Origin: Clostridia bacterium
Lineage (GTDB): Bacteria; Bacillota; Clostridia; Christensenellales; Aristaeellaceae
Reading direction: 5' to 3'
Length of the DNA stretch: 33,262 bases
Assembly: GCA_017552615.1 (NCBI GenBank)
Contig: JAFZPI010000024.1
Location: 1 to 33,262, forward strand
The notes beneath the pieces are model-generated. The model worked only from the letters and a program-made list of their open reading frames with translations. It searched no databases and was not told where the DNA came from. Positions 8,623 to 16,064 of the stretch are shown piece after piece. Position numbers and translations under genes: made by a program. Positions within the stretch are counted from its first letter, which is position 1, and the number at the start of each line of letters is the position of its first letter.

Positions 8623-10095
8623 CTATTCCTCCCCGGACGCGTACTGGGAAGGGGTCAGTCCGGTATATTGGTGGAAGACCTTCGTGAAATAGCTGCTGTC
8701 CTCGTAGCCCACGCAGGCGGCCACGTCACGGAGGAGCAGGTCGGGTTTCTCCCGCAGGAGTTTCTTGGCGGCGTCCATGCGGCAGCGGGTCAGGTAGGCG
8801 TTGAAGGTGGTGTCGCTGTACTTGCGGAACAGGCGGCTGAGATAGGTCTGGGAAATGCCGATCTCGTCGCAGACGCTCTGCATGCTCAGCGGGTGCGGAT
8901 AGTGGTCCATGATGTATTGCACGGCGTAATCGTACAGTTCGCGGGTGGACAGCTTCTTGTCCCGCATATTGCCGTCATCGAACAGGAGGGCATAGACGCT
9001 GCTGACAAGATCACTGTAGGAATTGGCGCAGCGGATCAGGTCGTTGAGGTCGAGCAGGAGCTCTTCCAGCTTGTTGTAAGTGGGGGTGTGTACCGTGGCT
9101 ACCTGGTGGATCAGCTGGCGGCACATGTGCCACACCTGGCGCTGGGGCATCTGGGTCTTTTCCCAGCTGATGGCGAGGGACACGAAGTAATCCTTGATCA
9201 GGCGGGTCTTCCCGCTGGTGACGAAGTATCCCAGCTGTTTCAGGTCCGCCGGCGGGATCTTGATGCGCTCCTCGTTTGTCTTGGTGCCCGTGAACTGCAG
9301 GATCTGGTGCTTGCCGATGACCACCATGCGGTACATCATGTCGAGGGAGGCTGTGATGAAAGCCTGCAGCCGGTCGATGCTCTGGGACGTGTTGGTATAG
9401 ATTGCGGTCCAGGTGGAGAGGTTTCCCGGCTGGGTGGTGTAGATGCTCAGGTTGGTCAGGAAGGTCTCCGGGCTGTCGTCGGGGCAGATCAGGATGCGCT
9501 CGTCGTCGTCGCGGCCGCGCAGCACATAGAAGCGCTCATGGGGCGGCAGGACCAGGGAGGTGGCCGTCAGGACCTTCTGCATGGTCATGTCGAGGTTGCC
9601 CCATCGAACAAGCGCAAATCGGTAGCTCTTGCTGCCGTAGAGCCGGGCGACGTCCTCCGCGGAACAGGGCTGTCCGCAGGCGATGGCAGGGAGCAGCGCC
9701 GAAGCGCGGTCGATCTGCTCGTCATCCAGACGGCTCCGGATGGCCTCCAGCACGGAGGTCATTTTGCTGATGCTGACCGGTTTGAGGATGTAGTCATCCA
9801 CGCCAGCCTGGATGGCGCCCTGGGCGTACTCAAACTCGCCGTACCCGGTGATGATCAGGATATGGATATCCGGCAGCTTCTCCCGGGCAGCCCGGGCGAG
9901 GTCGATCCCGCTCATGCCATGCATGCTGATATCGGTGATAAGCAGGTCCACCGGATGGCTGTTCAGGAAATCCAGCGCCTGTTCACCGCTGGTGCAGGTA
10001 CCGATGGTCTGGTATACGGTGGCGTATTTTTCGATAATGTTCTGGACAAAGCGCAGGGCTGGGAGTTCATCGTCCACAATCAGGACCCGATACAT
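8623..10095 (-). CDS. Response regulator with AraC-type DNA-binding domain (YesN family)
   Basis: This 490-aa protein has an N-terminal receiver domain (residues ~1-120) with acidic pocket DD8-9, phospho-acceptor Asp55 in LLITDISM and Lys105 in YILKPVS. A long middle region of no recognised fold follows, then a C-terminal AraC/XylS double helix-turn-helix (about 390-490; IGISQTYLSRLFRKY and VGYEDSSYFTKVFHQYTG). YesN-type regulators pair with YesM sensor kinases and control polysaccharide uptake and degradation genes. No kinase gene is present in the window, so the partner is elsewhere. It is divergent from the secreted GH3 gene at 10366 and probably controls it and neighbours. The start ATG 10095 is preceded by AAGGCGGTG. 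Confidence 0.93.
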   Translation of the reverse strand: MYRVLIVDDELPALRFVQNIIEKYATVYQTIGTCTSGEQALDFLNSHPVDLLITDISMHGMSGIDLARAAREKLPDIHILIITGYGEFEYAQGAIQAGVDDYILKPVSISKMTSVLEAIRSRLDDEQIDRASALLPAIACGQPCSAEDVARLYGSKSYRFALVRWGNLDMTMQKVLTATSLVLPPHERFYVLRGRDDDERILICPDDSPETFLTNLSIYTTQPGNLSTWTAIYTNTSQSIDRLQAFITASLDMMYRMVVIGKHQILQFTGTKTNEERIKIPPADLKQLGYFVTSGKTRLIKDYFVSLAISWEKTQMPQRQVWHMCRQLIHQVATVHTPTYNKLEELLLDLNDLIRCANSYSDLVSSVYALLFDDGNMRDKKLSTRELYDYAVQYIMDHYPHPLSMQSVCDEIGISQTYLSRLFRKYSDTTFNAYLTRCRMDAAKKLLREKPDLLLRDVAACVGYEDSSYFTKVFHQYTGLTPSQYASGEE

Positions 10096-10162
10096 CCGGA
10101 CACCGCCTTTTTATGTTTTTCATAACACCGTTGATTGCATGTCTATTTTAACACAAAGAACA

Positions 10163-10213
10163 GGAAAATCCAGCACAAGTTGAGATTGTCATAGACATTG
10201 TGCCGGATTTTCC
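10163..10213. promoter_or_regulatory. Inverted repeat between the regulator and the GH3 gene
   Basis: GGAAAATCCAGCACAA (10163-10178) and TTGTGCCGGATTTTCC (10198-10213) form 16-bp arms with one mismatch around a 19-nt centre. The right arm contains GTGCCGGATTTTC, repeated exactly at 12929-12941 in front of the next secreted-protein gene. It has no T-run, and its place in the divergent intergenic region suggests a regulator site rather than a terminator. Confidence 0.5.
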
Positions 10214-10257
10214 TATCGAGAGTAAACTTTAAGCCAATGAAAAATCTGGAAGTGGTG

Positions 10258-10316
10258 CTTTTTCCTGTTTTTTGTACTTCTTTATCATGTTTTTTTCTTG
10301 TCTGGAGCTCTATAAT
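10258..10316 (+). promoter_or_regulatory. Candidate promoter of the secreted GH3 gene
   Basis: TATAAT at 10311-10316 is a perfect -10 with no good -35 (TGTTTT at 17 bp), as expected for an activated promoter. CTTTTTCCTG at 10258-10267 lies 53 bp upstream of the -10, the same distance as GATTTTCTTG before the 13050 gene. A weaker second copy, CTTTATCATG, follows 22 bp later. A short hairpin (GCGCC 10328-10332, GGCGC 10338-10342) lies in the leader. Confidence 0.5.
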
Positions 10317-10365
10317 AATGTTACCAAGCGCCGGCAAGGCGCGAAAAAGAGAAAGGAGATTCCCT

Positions 10366-12861
10366 ATGAAGAAGCTGTCTCTGCTCCTGGCGGTTGCCAT
10401 GCTGGTGAGCTGCTTCGGCGCTGCGTTTGCCGAACAGCAGTACTTCAACGGCAATACCACGACCGAGTATCAGGATCCGACGACCTTCGCCAAACCCTAT
10501 GAGGTCAATGAAGTGATCATCGAGGCGGATGAGGCTACCGGCCAGGTTCGCCTGGAAGCCCACATCAAGGACATCATTGAAGTCGACGGCCTCAAGTTCA
10601 AGGACCTGAACGCCAACGGCGAACTGGATGCCTATGAGGACTGGCGCCTGAGCAGCGAAGAGCGCGCCACCAACCTGCTGAGCCTCATGGACGAGGACGA
10701 GAAGATCGGCCTGCTGTGGCATGCGTCCACCGGCGGCACCTTCACCTCCATGTATCCCTACACCGAAGAGTGGCTCTATTCCAACGAGCCCACTTACACC
10801 GACCAGGACGGCAGCACGTACGTGCCTATGTATCACTCCATCATCAGTGACCATGTGACCACGTACCTGCACAACGTCAACGGCACCCCGGACACCCTGA
10901 TCTACGAGAACAACGCGTTCCAGGAGATCGCCGAGTCCGCCCGCCTGGGCATCCCGGTGGTCCTCTCCTGCGACCGCAGCTACAACACCTGGGCCGGCCT
11001 GGTGAACATGCCGAACTACGCCGTGGGTATCGCCCATGACGAAGAGCTGCTCTATGACCTGGTTGCCCAGTATGCCAAGGAAGAGCGCGCGATCGGCTTC
11101 CACCTGCCCTTCCACAGCTATGGCGTCGAGATCGGCAGCTGGTACGGCGACGAAGTCAACTACATCGCGAAGATGGTTGGCATCGAGACCAAGGCCTATC
11201 AGGAAAACGGCGTCAACGCCACCACCAAGCACTTCGTGGCCCGCGGCGGCCGCAGCTCCTACTCCGGCGCCAAGAGCCCCGCGGACCTGCTGGATTCCTG
11301 GCTGGTCGGCTGGAAGAGCGCTGTCATCGACAACGGCTCCGGCTGGGTCATGCTGAACAACGGCACCCTGCTGAACAGCTGCAACGTGTGCTATGACTCC
11401 GAGTCCATGGCGGTCCTGCGCGAGACCCTCGGCTATGACGGCTGCGTGGTCACCGACTGGCCGATGTGGATGCAGTCTCCCTCTGCGAACGGCGTGACGC
11501 CCGAGGGCCTGGACCTGAGCACTGCGACCCTGGCGCAGCTCTACGCGACGATCTTCAACGCTGACGTGGATCAGGTAGGCTGCTTCTTCATGGTCGAGGA
11601 CGACGTCCCGATCGACTATGACGCGGTTGTCGCCAGGTACCCGGGCATGATGCAGCCCATGTGGCCCAACGAGGTCAAGGCTGCCGTCGAGCAGGGCCTC
11701 CTGACCTGGGAGACCATCGAGAAGCATTGCTTCCGTGTCCTGCGCAACAAGTTCGACCTGGGCCTCTTCGAGGATCCCTATTCCAACCTGGACGACGTGC
11801 TTGAGATGGTCGCCAGCGAAGAGTACAAGGCCGGGAAGTTCGACCTCCTGACTATTGAAGACGTGTATCGCGCCCGTACGGACGAGATGAACGAGATGGA
11901 AATCCGTCTCCAGACCGAGTCCGCGGTCCTGCTGAGGAACGAGGATGTTCTCCCGCTGGCCAAGGACATCAAGGTCTATGTGGACGGCAACGTGAAGGAA
12001 ACCACCGAGATGGACAAGACCGCTCTGGCCGCGTATGCGACCGTGGTGGATGAACTTGAGGAAGCGGATGTCGTGATCGTGCATGTAACGGCGATGGACG
12101 ACGCGACCGAACTCCTGGTTGAGGATGCGAATGACGCGGAGAAGAAGCTGGTGCTGGTCTATGACGGTGGCGTCAGCAACGAGCCTGGTTCCTGGGCTGT
12201 GCTCAATTCCGACGCTGTGCTGTTCCTGACCTATGACTGCACGCCGGATCACGGCTCCTCCATGGGCAATATCTATCACAAGACCTTACCGTCCGTCATC
12301 GCGGACATGCTCTTCGGCGAGAAGGAGCCCACCGGCAAACTGGTCTTCGAGATGCCCTGGAGCACCGAAGACGCGACCCTCGACTGGGGCGAGCTGCAGC
12401 TCGACACCGGCGTGGATACGCCCACCCGCCTGTACATGGCCGCAACTGTCCGCAACAACCCGAGCGCGCTGCTGCCCAACAACCTGGGCGACGTGATGTT
12501 CACCACCGAGTTCGGCATGAACTACACCGACAAGGCGGACATCAAGTGCGACACCCTCGTCGTACCGCAGACTGTCGAGTCTTGGGAAGAGGAAGGCTCC
12601 TCCGGTGTGCAGACCAAGACCGCTGCCCGTGACGTGATCTACGCCGGCCAGCCCTTCTGCATCTACTTCATCGCCCAGAACTTCGGCGAAGGCGACGGCA
12701 TCGTGAACGCGGTGGTCAATGACAACGGCGCGCCTGTTGCCGAGAAGATGATCGCCCTCACCGCCGGCCAGTTCCGCGTCATCTCCATCGAGCTGGTCCT
12801 CGAGGCCGGCACGCATGAGATCGAGGTTCTCGGCATGACCAAGACCCTCGAAGTCCGGTAA
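10366..12861 (+). CDS. Secreted divergent glycoside hydrolase family 3 protein (paralogue 1)
   Basis: This 831-aa exported protein starts at ATG 10366 after AAAGGAG; the longer open frame to 10198 lacks a ribosome site. The signal peptide may be cut after AFA (residue 22), although LVSC at 13-16 could also be a lipobox. An EF-hand-like loop DLNANGELDAYEDW (from Asp80) precedes the GH3 barrel, a feature of many secreted GH3 enzymes. TTKHFVARGG and Asp364 in VVTDW (expected nucleophile) are present. The usual DPRWGR motif is replaced by a segment containing VEIGSWYGD, so the substrate-binding Arg is missing. An alpha/beta sandwich and a C-terminal Ig/CARDB-like domain (~750-831) follow. Whether it hydrolyses beta-glycosides or a modified substrate is open. 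It is the closest relative in the window of the gene at 16065. Confidence 0.88.
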   Translation: MKKLSLLLAVAMLVSCFGAAFAEQQYFNGNTTTEYQDPTTFAKPYEVNEVIIEADEATGQVRLEAHIKDIIEVDGLKFKDLNANGELDAYEDWRLSSEERATNLLSLMDEDEKIGLLWHASTGGTFTSMYPYTEEWLYSNEPTYTDQDGSTYVPMYHSIISDHVTTYLHNVNGTPDTLIYENNAFQEIAESARLGIPVVLSCDRSYNTWAGLVNMPNYAVGIAHDEELLYDLVAQYAKEERAIGFHLPFHSYGVEIGSWYGDEVNYIAKMVGIETKAYQENGVNATTKHFVARGGRSSYSGAKSPADLLDSWLVGWKSAVIDNGSGWVMLNNGTLLNSCNVCYDSESMAVLRETLGYDGCVVTDWPMWMQSPSANGVTPEGLDLSTATLAQLYATIFNADVDQVGCFFMVEDDVPIDYDAVVARYPGMMQPMWPNEVKAAVEQGLLTWETIEKHCFRVLRNKFDLGLFEDPYSNLDDVLEMVASEEYKAGKFDLLTIEDVYRARTDEMNEMEIRLQTESAVLLRNEDVLPLAKDIKVYVDGNVKETTEMDKTALAAYATVVDELEEADVVIVHVTAMDDATELLVEDANDAEKKLVLVYDGGVSNEPGSWAVLNSDAVLFLTYDCTPDHGSSMGNIYHKTLPSVIADMLFGEKEPTGKLVFEMPWSTEDATLDWGELQLDTGVDTPTRLYMAATVRNNPSALLPNNLGDVMFTTEFGMNYTDKADIKCDTLVVPQTVESWEEEGSSGVQTKTAARDVIYAGQPFCIYFIAQNFGEGDGIVNAVVNDNGAPVAEKMIALTAGQFRVISIELVLEAGTHEIEVLGMTKTLEVR

Positions 12862-12889
12862 TGAAAGGTCGGAAACCCTGATAAACACT

Positions 12890-12922
12890 GGCCGCCGCGT
12901 GAGACCGCGGCGGCCTTCCTTG
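12890..12922 (+). terminator. Intrinsic terminator after GH3 paralogue 1
   Basis: A 10-bp GC stem, GGCCGCCGCG (12890-12899) with CGCGGCGGCC (12906-12915), has a 6-nt loop and ends in TTCCTTG. The T-tract is weak but the stem is very stable. Confidence 0.75.
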
Positions 12923-12928
12923 TATCTC

Positions 12929-12994
12929 GTGCCGGATTTTCTTGCCGATGTACAGCATTTTCCTGAGGATTTTGGCCCCGGTTTATGGCATAAT
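12929..12994 (+). promoter_or_regulatory. Promoter with direct-repeat activator site before the CBM9-like gene
   Basis: GATTTTCTTG (12935-12944) and CATTTTCCTG (12956-12965) are direct repeats exactly 21 bp apart, the spacing used by AraC-family dimers. They lie just upstream of a -10 CATAAT (12989-12994) that lacks a recognisable -35. The first repeat is inside GTGCCGGATTTTC (12929-12941), identical to 10200-10212. The regulator encoded at 8623-10095 is the natural candidate to bind here. Confidence 0.5.
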
Positions 12995-13049
12995 CAAAGT
13001 GGAAAGACGCTGTGTGATTTCCGAACCTACGCGAAGGAGTGAATGAAAC

Positions 13050-13865
13050 ATGAAGAGAATTGTGAAACTGATGGCTGCCCTGATGGTCCTGATGATGGTC
13101 CTGCCCGTCATGGCTGGTGCCGATGAGTATGCCCGTCCCTCGATCACTGCCCATAAGGCGAATGGCATCGCAATTGACGGCGATCTGAGCGACTGGAACC
13201 TTGATTCTCCGGCGGTTGTCAACACGGCGGAGCAGATCATCCGCGACGCCAATATGTGGAACGGCCCCAGTGACAGCTCCGCGATCTTCTATCTTTCCTG
13301 GGACGACGAGTACCTCTACATCGCCGCGGATGTCACCGAGAACGACCCGCTGGGCGCCATCGAGATGCTCCCCATTGACGGTGAAGACAACCTGAAGCTT
13401 TACATCTCCACCGATCCCACCGCAGACCCCAACCGCACGGAATACGGCACCAACGACTTCCTGATCTACTTCGTCATGGATGAAGGCTATTGGGATACCG
13501 CGGTGGACCGCAGCATGATCAAGGGCGGCAAGGAAGTTCACCTGCGTTACACCAGCATGGGCATGGACGGCGGCGAGAGCGTGCTGCCCGGATATGAATG
13601 CGCCGTGCAGATGACAACGACGGGCTTCACTTGGGAAGCAAAGTTCGCCTGGGCTGACCTGTCCGGAGAAAACGAGAACACCAAAAAGTGCACCATCCCC
13701 GTTTACACCCCTGCTGTGGGTGACACGCTGAGCTGCAACTTTGTCATTACCGACATCGGCTATCCCTGCCCCGGCACGGAGTACATTCCGCAGCTGGCCT
13801 GGGTCGCCTCTCCCTACATCGACTACAGCCCCGCCTCCTGGGGTGCTGTGACACTGGCTGAGTAA
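13050..13865 (+). CDS. Secreted carbohydrate-binding protein, CBM9/DOMON-like
   Basis: This 271-aa exported protein has a signal peptide (about residues 1-24) followed by a single beta-sandwich domain of the CBM9/DOMON-like class. Family marks are IAIDGDLSDWN near the N-terminus, the central WDDEYLYIAADVTENDP and a C-terminal ASWGAVTLAE strand. Such domains bind sugars, often at chain ends, and usually occur attached to glycosidases; here it stands alone with no catalytic domain or wall anchor. It probably helps capture polysaccharide or its products for the flanking secreted enzymes. The start ATG 13050 follows GAAGGAG. It has its own promoter and terminator, and shares an upstream motif with the GH3 gene before it. 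Ligand unknown. Confidence 0.8.
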   Translation: MKRIVKLMAALMVLMMVLPVMAGADEYARPSITAHKANGIAIDGDLSDWNLDSPAVVNTAEQIIRDANMWNGPSDSSAIFYLSWDDEYLYIAADVTENDPLGAIEMLPIDGEDNLKLYISTDPTADPNRTEYGTNDFLIYFVMDEGYWDTAVDRSMIKGGKEVHLRYTSMGMDGGESVLPGYECAVQMTTTGFTWEAKFAWADLSGENENTKKCTIPVYTPAVGDTLSCNFVITDIGYPCPGTEYIPQLAWVASPYIDYSPASWGAVTLAE

Positions 13866-13881
13866 TCCAACTGAAACTACA

Positions 13882-13914
13882 CCCGGAAGGCAGATGCTCT
13901 GTCTTCCGGGCTTT
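13882..13914 (+). terminator. Hairpin after the CBM9-like gene
   Basis: CCCGGAAG (13882-13889) pairs with CTTCCGGG (13903-13910), and the stem continues inward with CAGA/TCTG and one G-T pair. The tail is only CTTTG, and the next ribosome site starts 10 nt later, so partial read-through into the beta-helix gene is likely. Confidence 0.65.
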
Positions 13915-13935
13915 GTGTCAAAGGAGATCTGTCAG

Positions 13936-15372
13936 ATGAAATGTGGCAATCTGATCATTGCCCTGCTGCTTCTGTGTCTCTGCGCCTTTGCCTCTGCGGA
14001 GGAATGGAACGTATCCCCGGATGGCATGACGATCGGGGAGGCTTTGGCGAAGTGCGATGACGGGGATGTCATTGTCCTGGCCGGGGGGCTTTACGGGCAG
14101 GAACGCGAAACCTTTCCACTGGTGATCAGCAAGGCGGTGACCCTCTGCGCGGCGGAAGGGGAAACACCGGAGATTTATGCTCCGCATCACCTGTCTGGCT
14201 TGCGGATCGAGGCGGATGGCGTGACCCTCCGGAACCTGGCCGTTGCGATGGAACACATCGGCCTGTATGTCATCGGCAATGATCTGACGGTGGAAAACTG
14301 TTCTTTCCGCCTGGGCGATCCCGCCTGGCGGACATCCTCCTGTGCGATATGGTTCGGCGGTGTATACCGGGCGAGGCTCCTGAACTGTGATTTCACCGGC
14401 TGTGGTCCCTGCCTGGCGGGGCCGCCCGTCACGGATGAGAGCGTGAAACGCGGCCTTCCGGTTCTGACCGGTATGTTCGAGGTGGGGGAGGAGCTTGAAT
14501 ACTTCACCACGCACACCATCACAGACTGTACAGTGAACGGAAAACCACTCTACTACATTGTCGGTCAGGAAACCGTAGAAGCCCCGAAGGATGCCGGGAT
14601 GCTGATCTGCGTGGATTGTGGGAGCGTTCTGGCGGAAGGGCTGGATGTCTCAAACTCGAGCATGGGCATGGAACTGGCCTATAACCGTCAGATCATTCTG
14701 CGCAACTGCTGTGCGGATCGGTGTGGCATTTTCGGCATCTATGCCTGCAAGAGCACCGATGTCCTGGAAGAAGGCTGCACGGTCGAAGGGACAAACCATG
14801 GTCTGGATGTTCGGGCGTGTGACCGGGTCACCCTGCTTTGCTGCACGGCGCATGGCTGCGATCAGGGACTGTTCTTCTCCAAGGTCAATGACGGTGCCAT
14901 GATCGATTGCAGGGTCTCGGATACGGGACAGGGGATCTTCACGGCGGGAGGAAATCGGAACCTCTTCTGCCGCTGCACTGTGACCGATTGCGGAAACGGC
15001 ATCCACATCCAGAAGGATACGGAGGCTCGTGTCCTGAATTGTGAGGTATCCGGCTGTTCCGTCTGCGGTGTGCGGATGGATCGCAGCTCCACGGTGTTCA
15101 GCCACAATACGATCCGCGAAAACTGGACCGGTGCTATGGCCTATGACACGGTGCCCTATGTGATCGAGGAGAACCTGTTCGACGGAAATCTCTGCTGTGG
15201 CCTGTACCTGAACGCCATCGCCTACAGTCGCCTGACCGGAAACCGCTTCATCAATCATCCGAAGAGCAGCGTGGAGGCGCGGGGAGACATGGGGATGTCG
15301 CTCTGGTACAAGAATGAGCTGGACTTGCCGATGGTTGCCGACGAGGCGTCGGTATTTACGATGGTTGAATGA
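13936..15372 (+). CDS. Secreted right-handed beta-helix protein, Cys-rich
   Basis: This 478-aa exported protein has signal peptide MKCGNLIIALLLLCLCAFASA. An N-terminal DUF1565-like segment (GMTIGEALAKCDDGDVIVLAGGLY) precedes parallel beta-helix (PbH1/NosD-like) coils. Successive coils carry a Cys at the same place (ENCSF, LNCDF, TDCTV, IDCRV, CRCTV, LNCEV), consistent with a cysteine ladder along one helix face. Beta-helix proteins of this type include pectate-lyase-like enzymes and polysaccharide-binding proteins; no catalytic set is recognisable, so a binding or lyase role is only inferred from neighbours. The start ATG 13936 follows AAGGAG by 9 nt; the longer frame from 13894 overlaps the terminator hairpin and is rejected. 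Confidence 0.8.
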   Translation: MKCGNLIIALLLLCLCAFASAEEWNVSPDGMTIGEALAKCDDGDVIVLAGGLYGQERETFPLVISKAVTLCAAEGETPEIYAPHHLSGLRIEADGVTLRNLAVAMEHIGLYVIGNDLTVENCSFRLGDPAWRTSSCAIWFGGVYRARLLNCDFTGCGPCLAGPPVTDESVKRGLPVLTGMFEVGEELEYFTTHTITDCTVNGKPLYYIVGQETVEAPKDAGMLICVDCGSVLAEGLDVSNSSMGMELAYNRQIILRNCCADRCGIFGIYACKSTDVLEEGCTVEGTNHGLDVRACDRVTLLCCTAHGCDQGLFFSKVNDGAMIDCRVSDTGQGIFTAGGNRNLFCRCTVTDCGNGIHIQKDTEARVLNCEVSGCSVCGVRMDRSSTVFSHNTIRENWTGAMAYDTVPYVIEENLFDGNLCCGLYLNAIAYSRLTGNRFINHPKSSVEARGDMGMSLWYKNELDLPMVADEASVFTMVE

Positions 15373-15384
15373 TAATTTGAGGTT

Positions 15385-15408
15385 CTTCTTTTCGTGACCG
15401 AAAAGAAG
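15385..15408 (+). terminator. Hairpin after the beta-helix gene
   Basis: CTTCTTTTCG (15385-15394) and CGAAAAGAAG (15399-15408) form a perfect 10-bp stem with loop TGAC, 12 nt after the stop. No T-run follows, so it may be an mRNA 3'-end stabiliser or part of a longer intergenic repeat. Confidence 0.55.
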
Positions 15409-15455
15409 CAAAAGGTCCTGGGGGACACGTTGCGACGTGTGTCCCCCAGACCCCC

Positions 15456-15496
15456 CGCACACGCTTTTGGCTGTGGCCCATGCGTGTGCGTTTTTT
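15456..15496 (+). terminator. Strong intrinsic terminator
   Basis: CGCACACGC (15456-15464) pairs perfectly with GCGTGTGCG (15482-15490) and is followed directly by TTTTTT (15491-15496). It should end transcripts from the beta-helix gene. Confidence 0.85.
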
Positions 15497-15554
15497 ATGT
15501 GATGATTCCGCCTGTTGAGGGAAGAACACTCCGCACTGAAGCGCATCACCTCTT

Positions 15555-15598
15555 GTCTCTCCCTTTGGGAGAGATGTCGCCGAAGGCGACAGAGAGGG
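15555..15598. repeat. Double-hairpin intergenic repeat, copy 1
   Basis: There are two adjacent stems: TCTCTCCC (15556-15563) with GGGAGAGA (15567-15574), and GTCGCC (15576-15581) with GGCGAC (15585-15590), then AGAGAGGG. Its reverse complement has the same layout as the element at 33061-33110. Elements of this shape recur in many Clostridia genomes; they are non-coding and possibly non-autonomous mobile repeats. Confidence 0.7.
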
Positions 15599-15604
15599 TC
15601 CATA

Positions 15605-15731
15605 CAAAACCGCCTCCCCGGTATGGAGAGGCGTAAAGGAGGATGAATAGAAGATCGTTCAGAAGCAGTATTGTGTGTTCATAGCGGTTCGGATGCTGCG
15701 ATGACAGATAGGCAAACATCTCCGCCATCCC
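15605..15731 (-). ncRNA. Candidate small RNA with own promoter and terminator
   Basis: A near-perfect sigma-A promoter (15738-15767) points left into a region without a convincing gene. About 100 nt later the transcript forms CGCCTCTCC-ATACC-GGGGAGGCG (plus-strand 15611-15633) followed by a G and TTTTG, an intrinsic terminator. The single-stranded stretch just before this stem contains CCTCCTTTA, complementary to Shine-Dalgarno sequences. A reading frame through it (ATG 15719) lacks a spaced ribosome site and runs through the terminator, so an RNA product is favoured. Expected length is about 125 nt. Confidence 0.5.
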
Positions 15732-15737
15732 TTTGAA

Positions 15738-15767
15738 ATTATAGCCTTCCGGGCTTTTCTGTGTCAA
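15738..15767 (-). promoter_or_regulatory. Consensus promoter of the candidate small RNA
   Basis: Read on the minus strand: TTGACA (15762-15767), 18-bp spacer, TATAAT (15738-15743). Both hexamers are exact consensus. It is divergent from the GH3 gene at 16065. Confidence 0.75.
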
Positions 15768-16064
15768 CCGCTTCAGTTATGAAAATCCTGCATTGTGCAA
15801 AGGACATTTCGGAACAAGGGCCGGATAACACAGTACAGAGTTTTTCTGTTCTATAGGGGAAAAGTGGGTTTCAATCGGCACAGTATATAGGCTGAGAAGG
15901 ATTTGCACAAATACAGAAACGGAAACAATGGTTTGTGATTTTCCGGTCGTTTGTGCCGAACAATCCATATTCTGGGCGGGCTTTTTATGTTAAGGTCACG
16001 GCAGGGAAACCGGTCCCGTTTTGAACATTGCCGTTTAGCGGCGATAGAGAAAGGAGAATTACCA

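Larger units (their letters stand above)
15373..16064. other. 692-bp gene-free intergenic region
   Basis: No credible protein gene is seen here. It holds, in order, a hairpin after the beta-helix gene (15385-15408), a large stem (15418-15449, CTGGGGGACACGT with ACGTGTGTCCCCCAG, 2-nt bulge), a strong terminator (15456-15496), a double-hairpin repeat (15555-15598), a probable minus-strand small RNA with its own promoter and terminator (15605-15767), and the upstream region of the next GH3 gene. GATTTTCCGG at 15937-15946 and the minus-strand ATGCAGGATTTTC (15781-15793) resemble the motif at 10200 and 12929. A -10 candidate TATGTT is at 15986-15991. Confidence 0.7.

Noticed and set aside
8578-10125. 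Long plus-strand open frame (515 codons) opposite the response regulator
   Set aside because: It is antisense to a gene with clear receiver and AraC domains, has no ribosome site and no recognisable domains, and overlaps the terminator; it is a by-product of GC-rich codon bias.
10198-10365. N-terminal extension of the GH3 gene at 10366
   Set aside because: The signal peptide and AAAGGAG ribosome site define ATG 10366; the extension crosses the -10 element.
15546-15767. Minus-strand 73-codon open frame
   Set aside because: Its first codons lie inside a consensus promoter, later starts lack a spaced ribosome site, and it runs through a terminator hairpin and the double-hairpin repeat; an RNA product is more likely.
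15777-15968. Minus-strand 63-codon open frame in the region before GH3 paralogue 2
   Set aside because: No ribosome site, no recognisable domain, and it overlaps the presumed promoter region of the GH3 gene.
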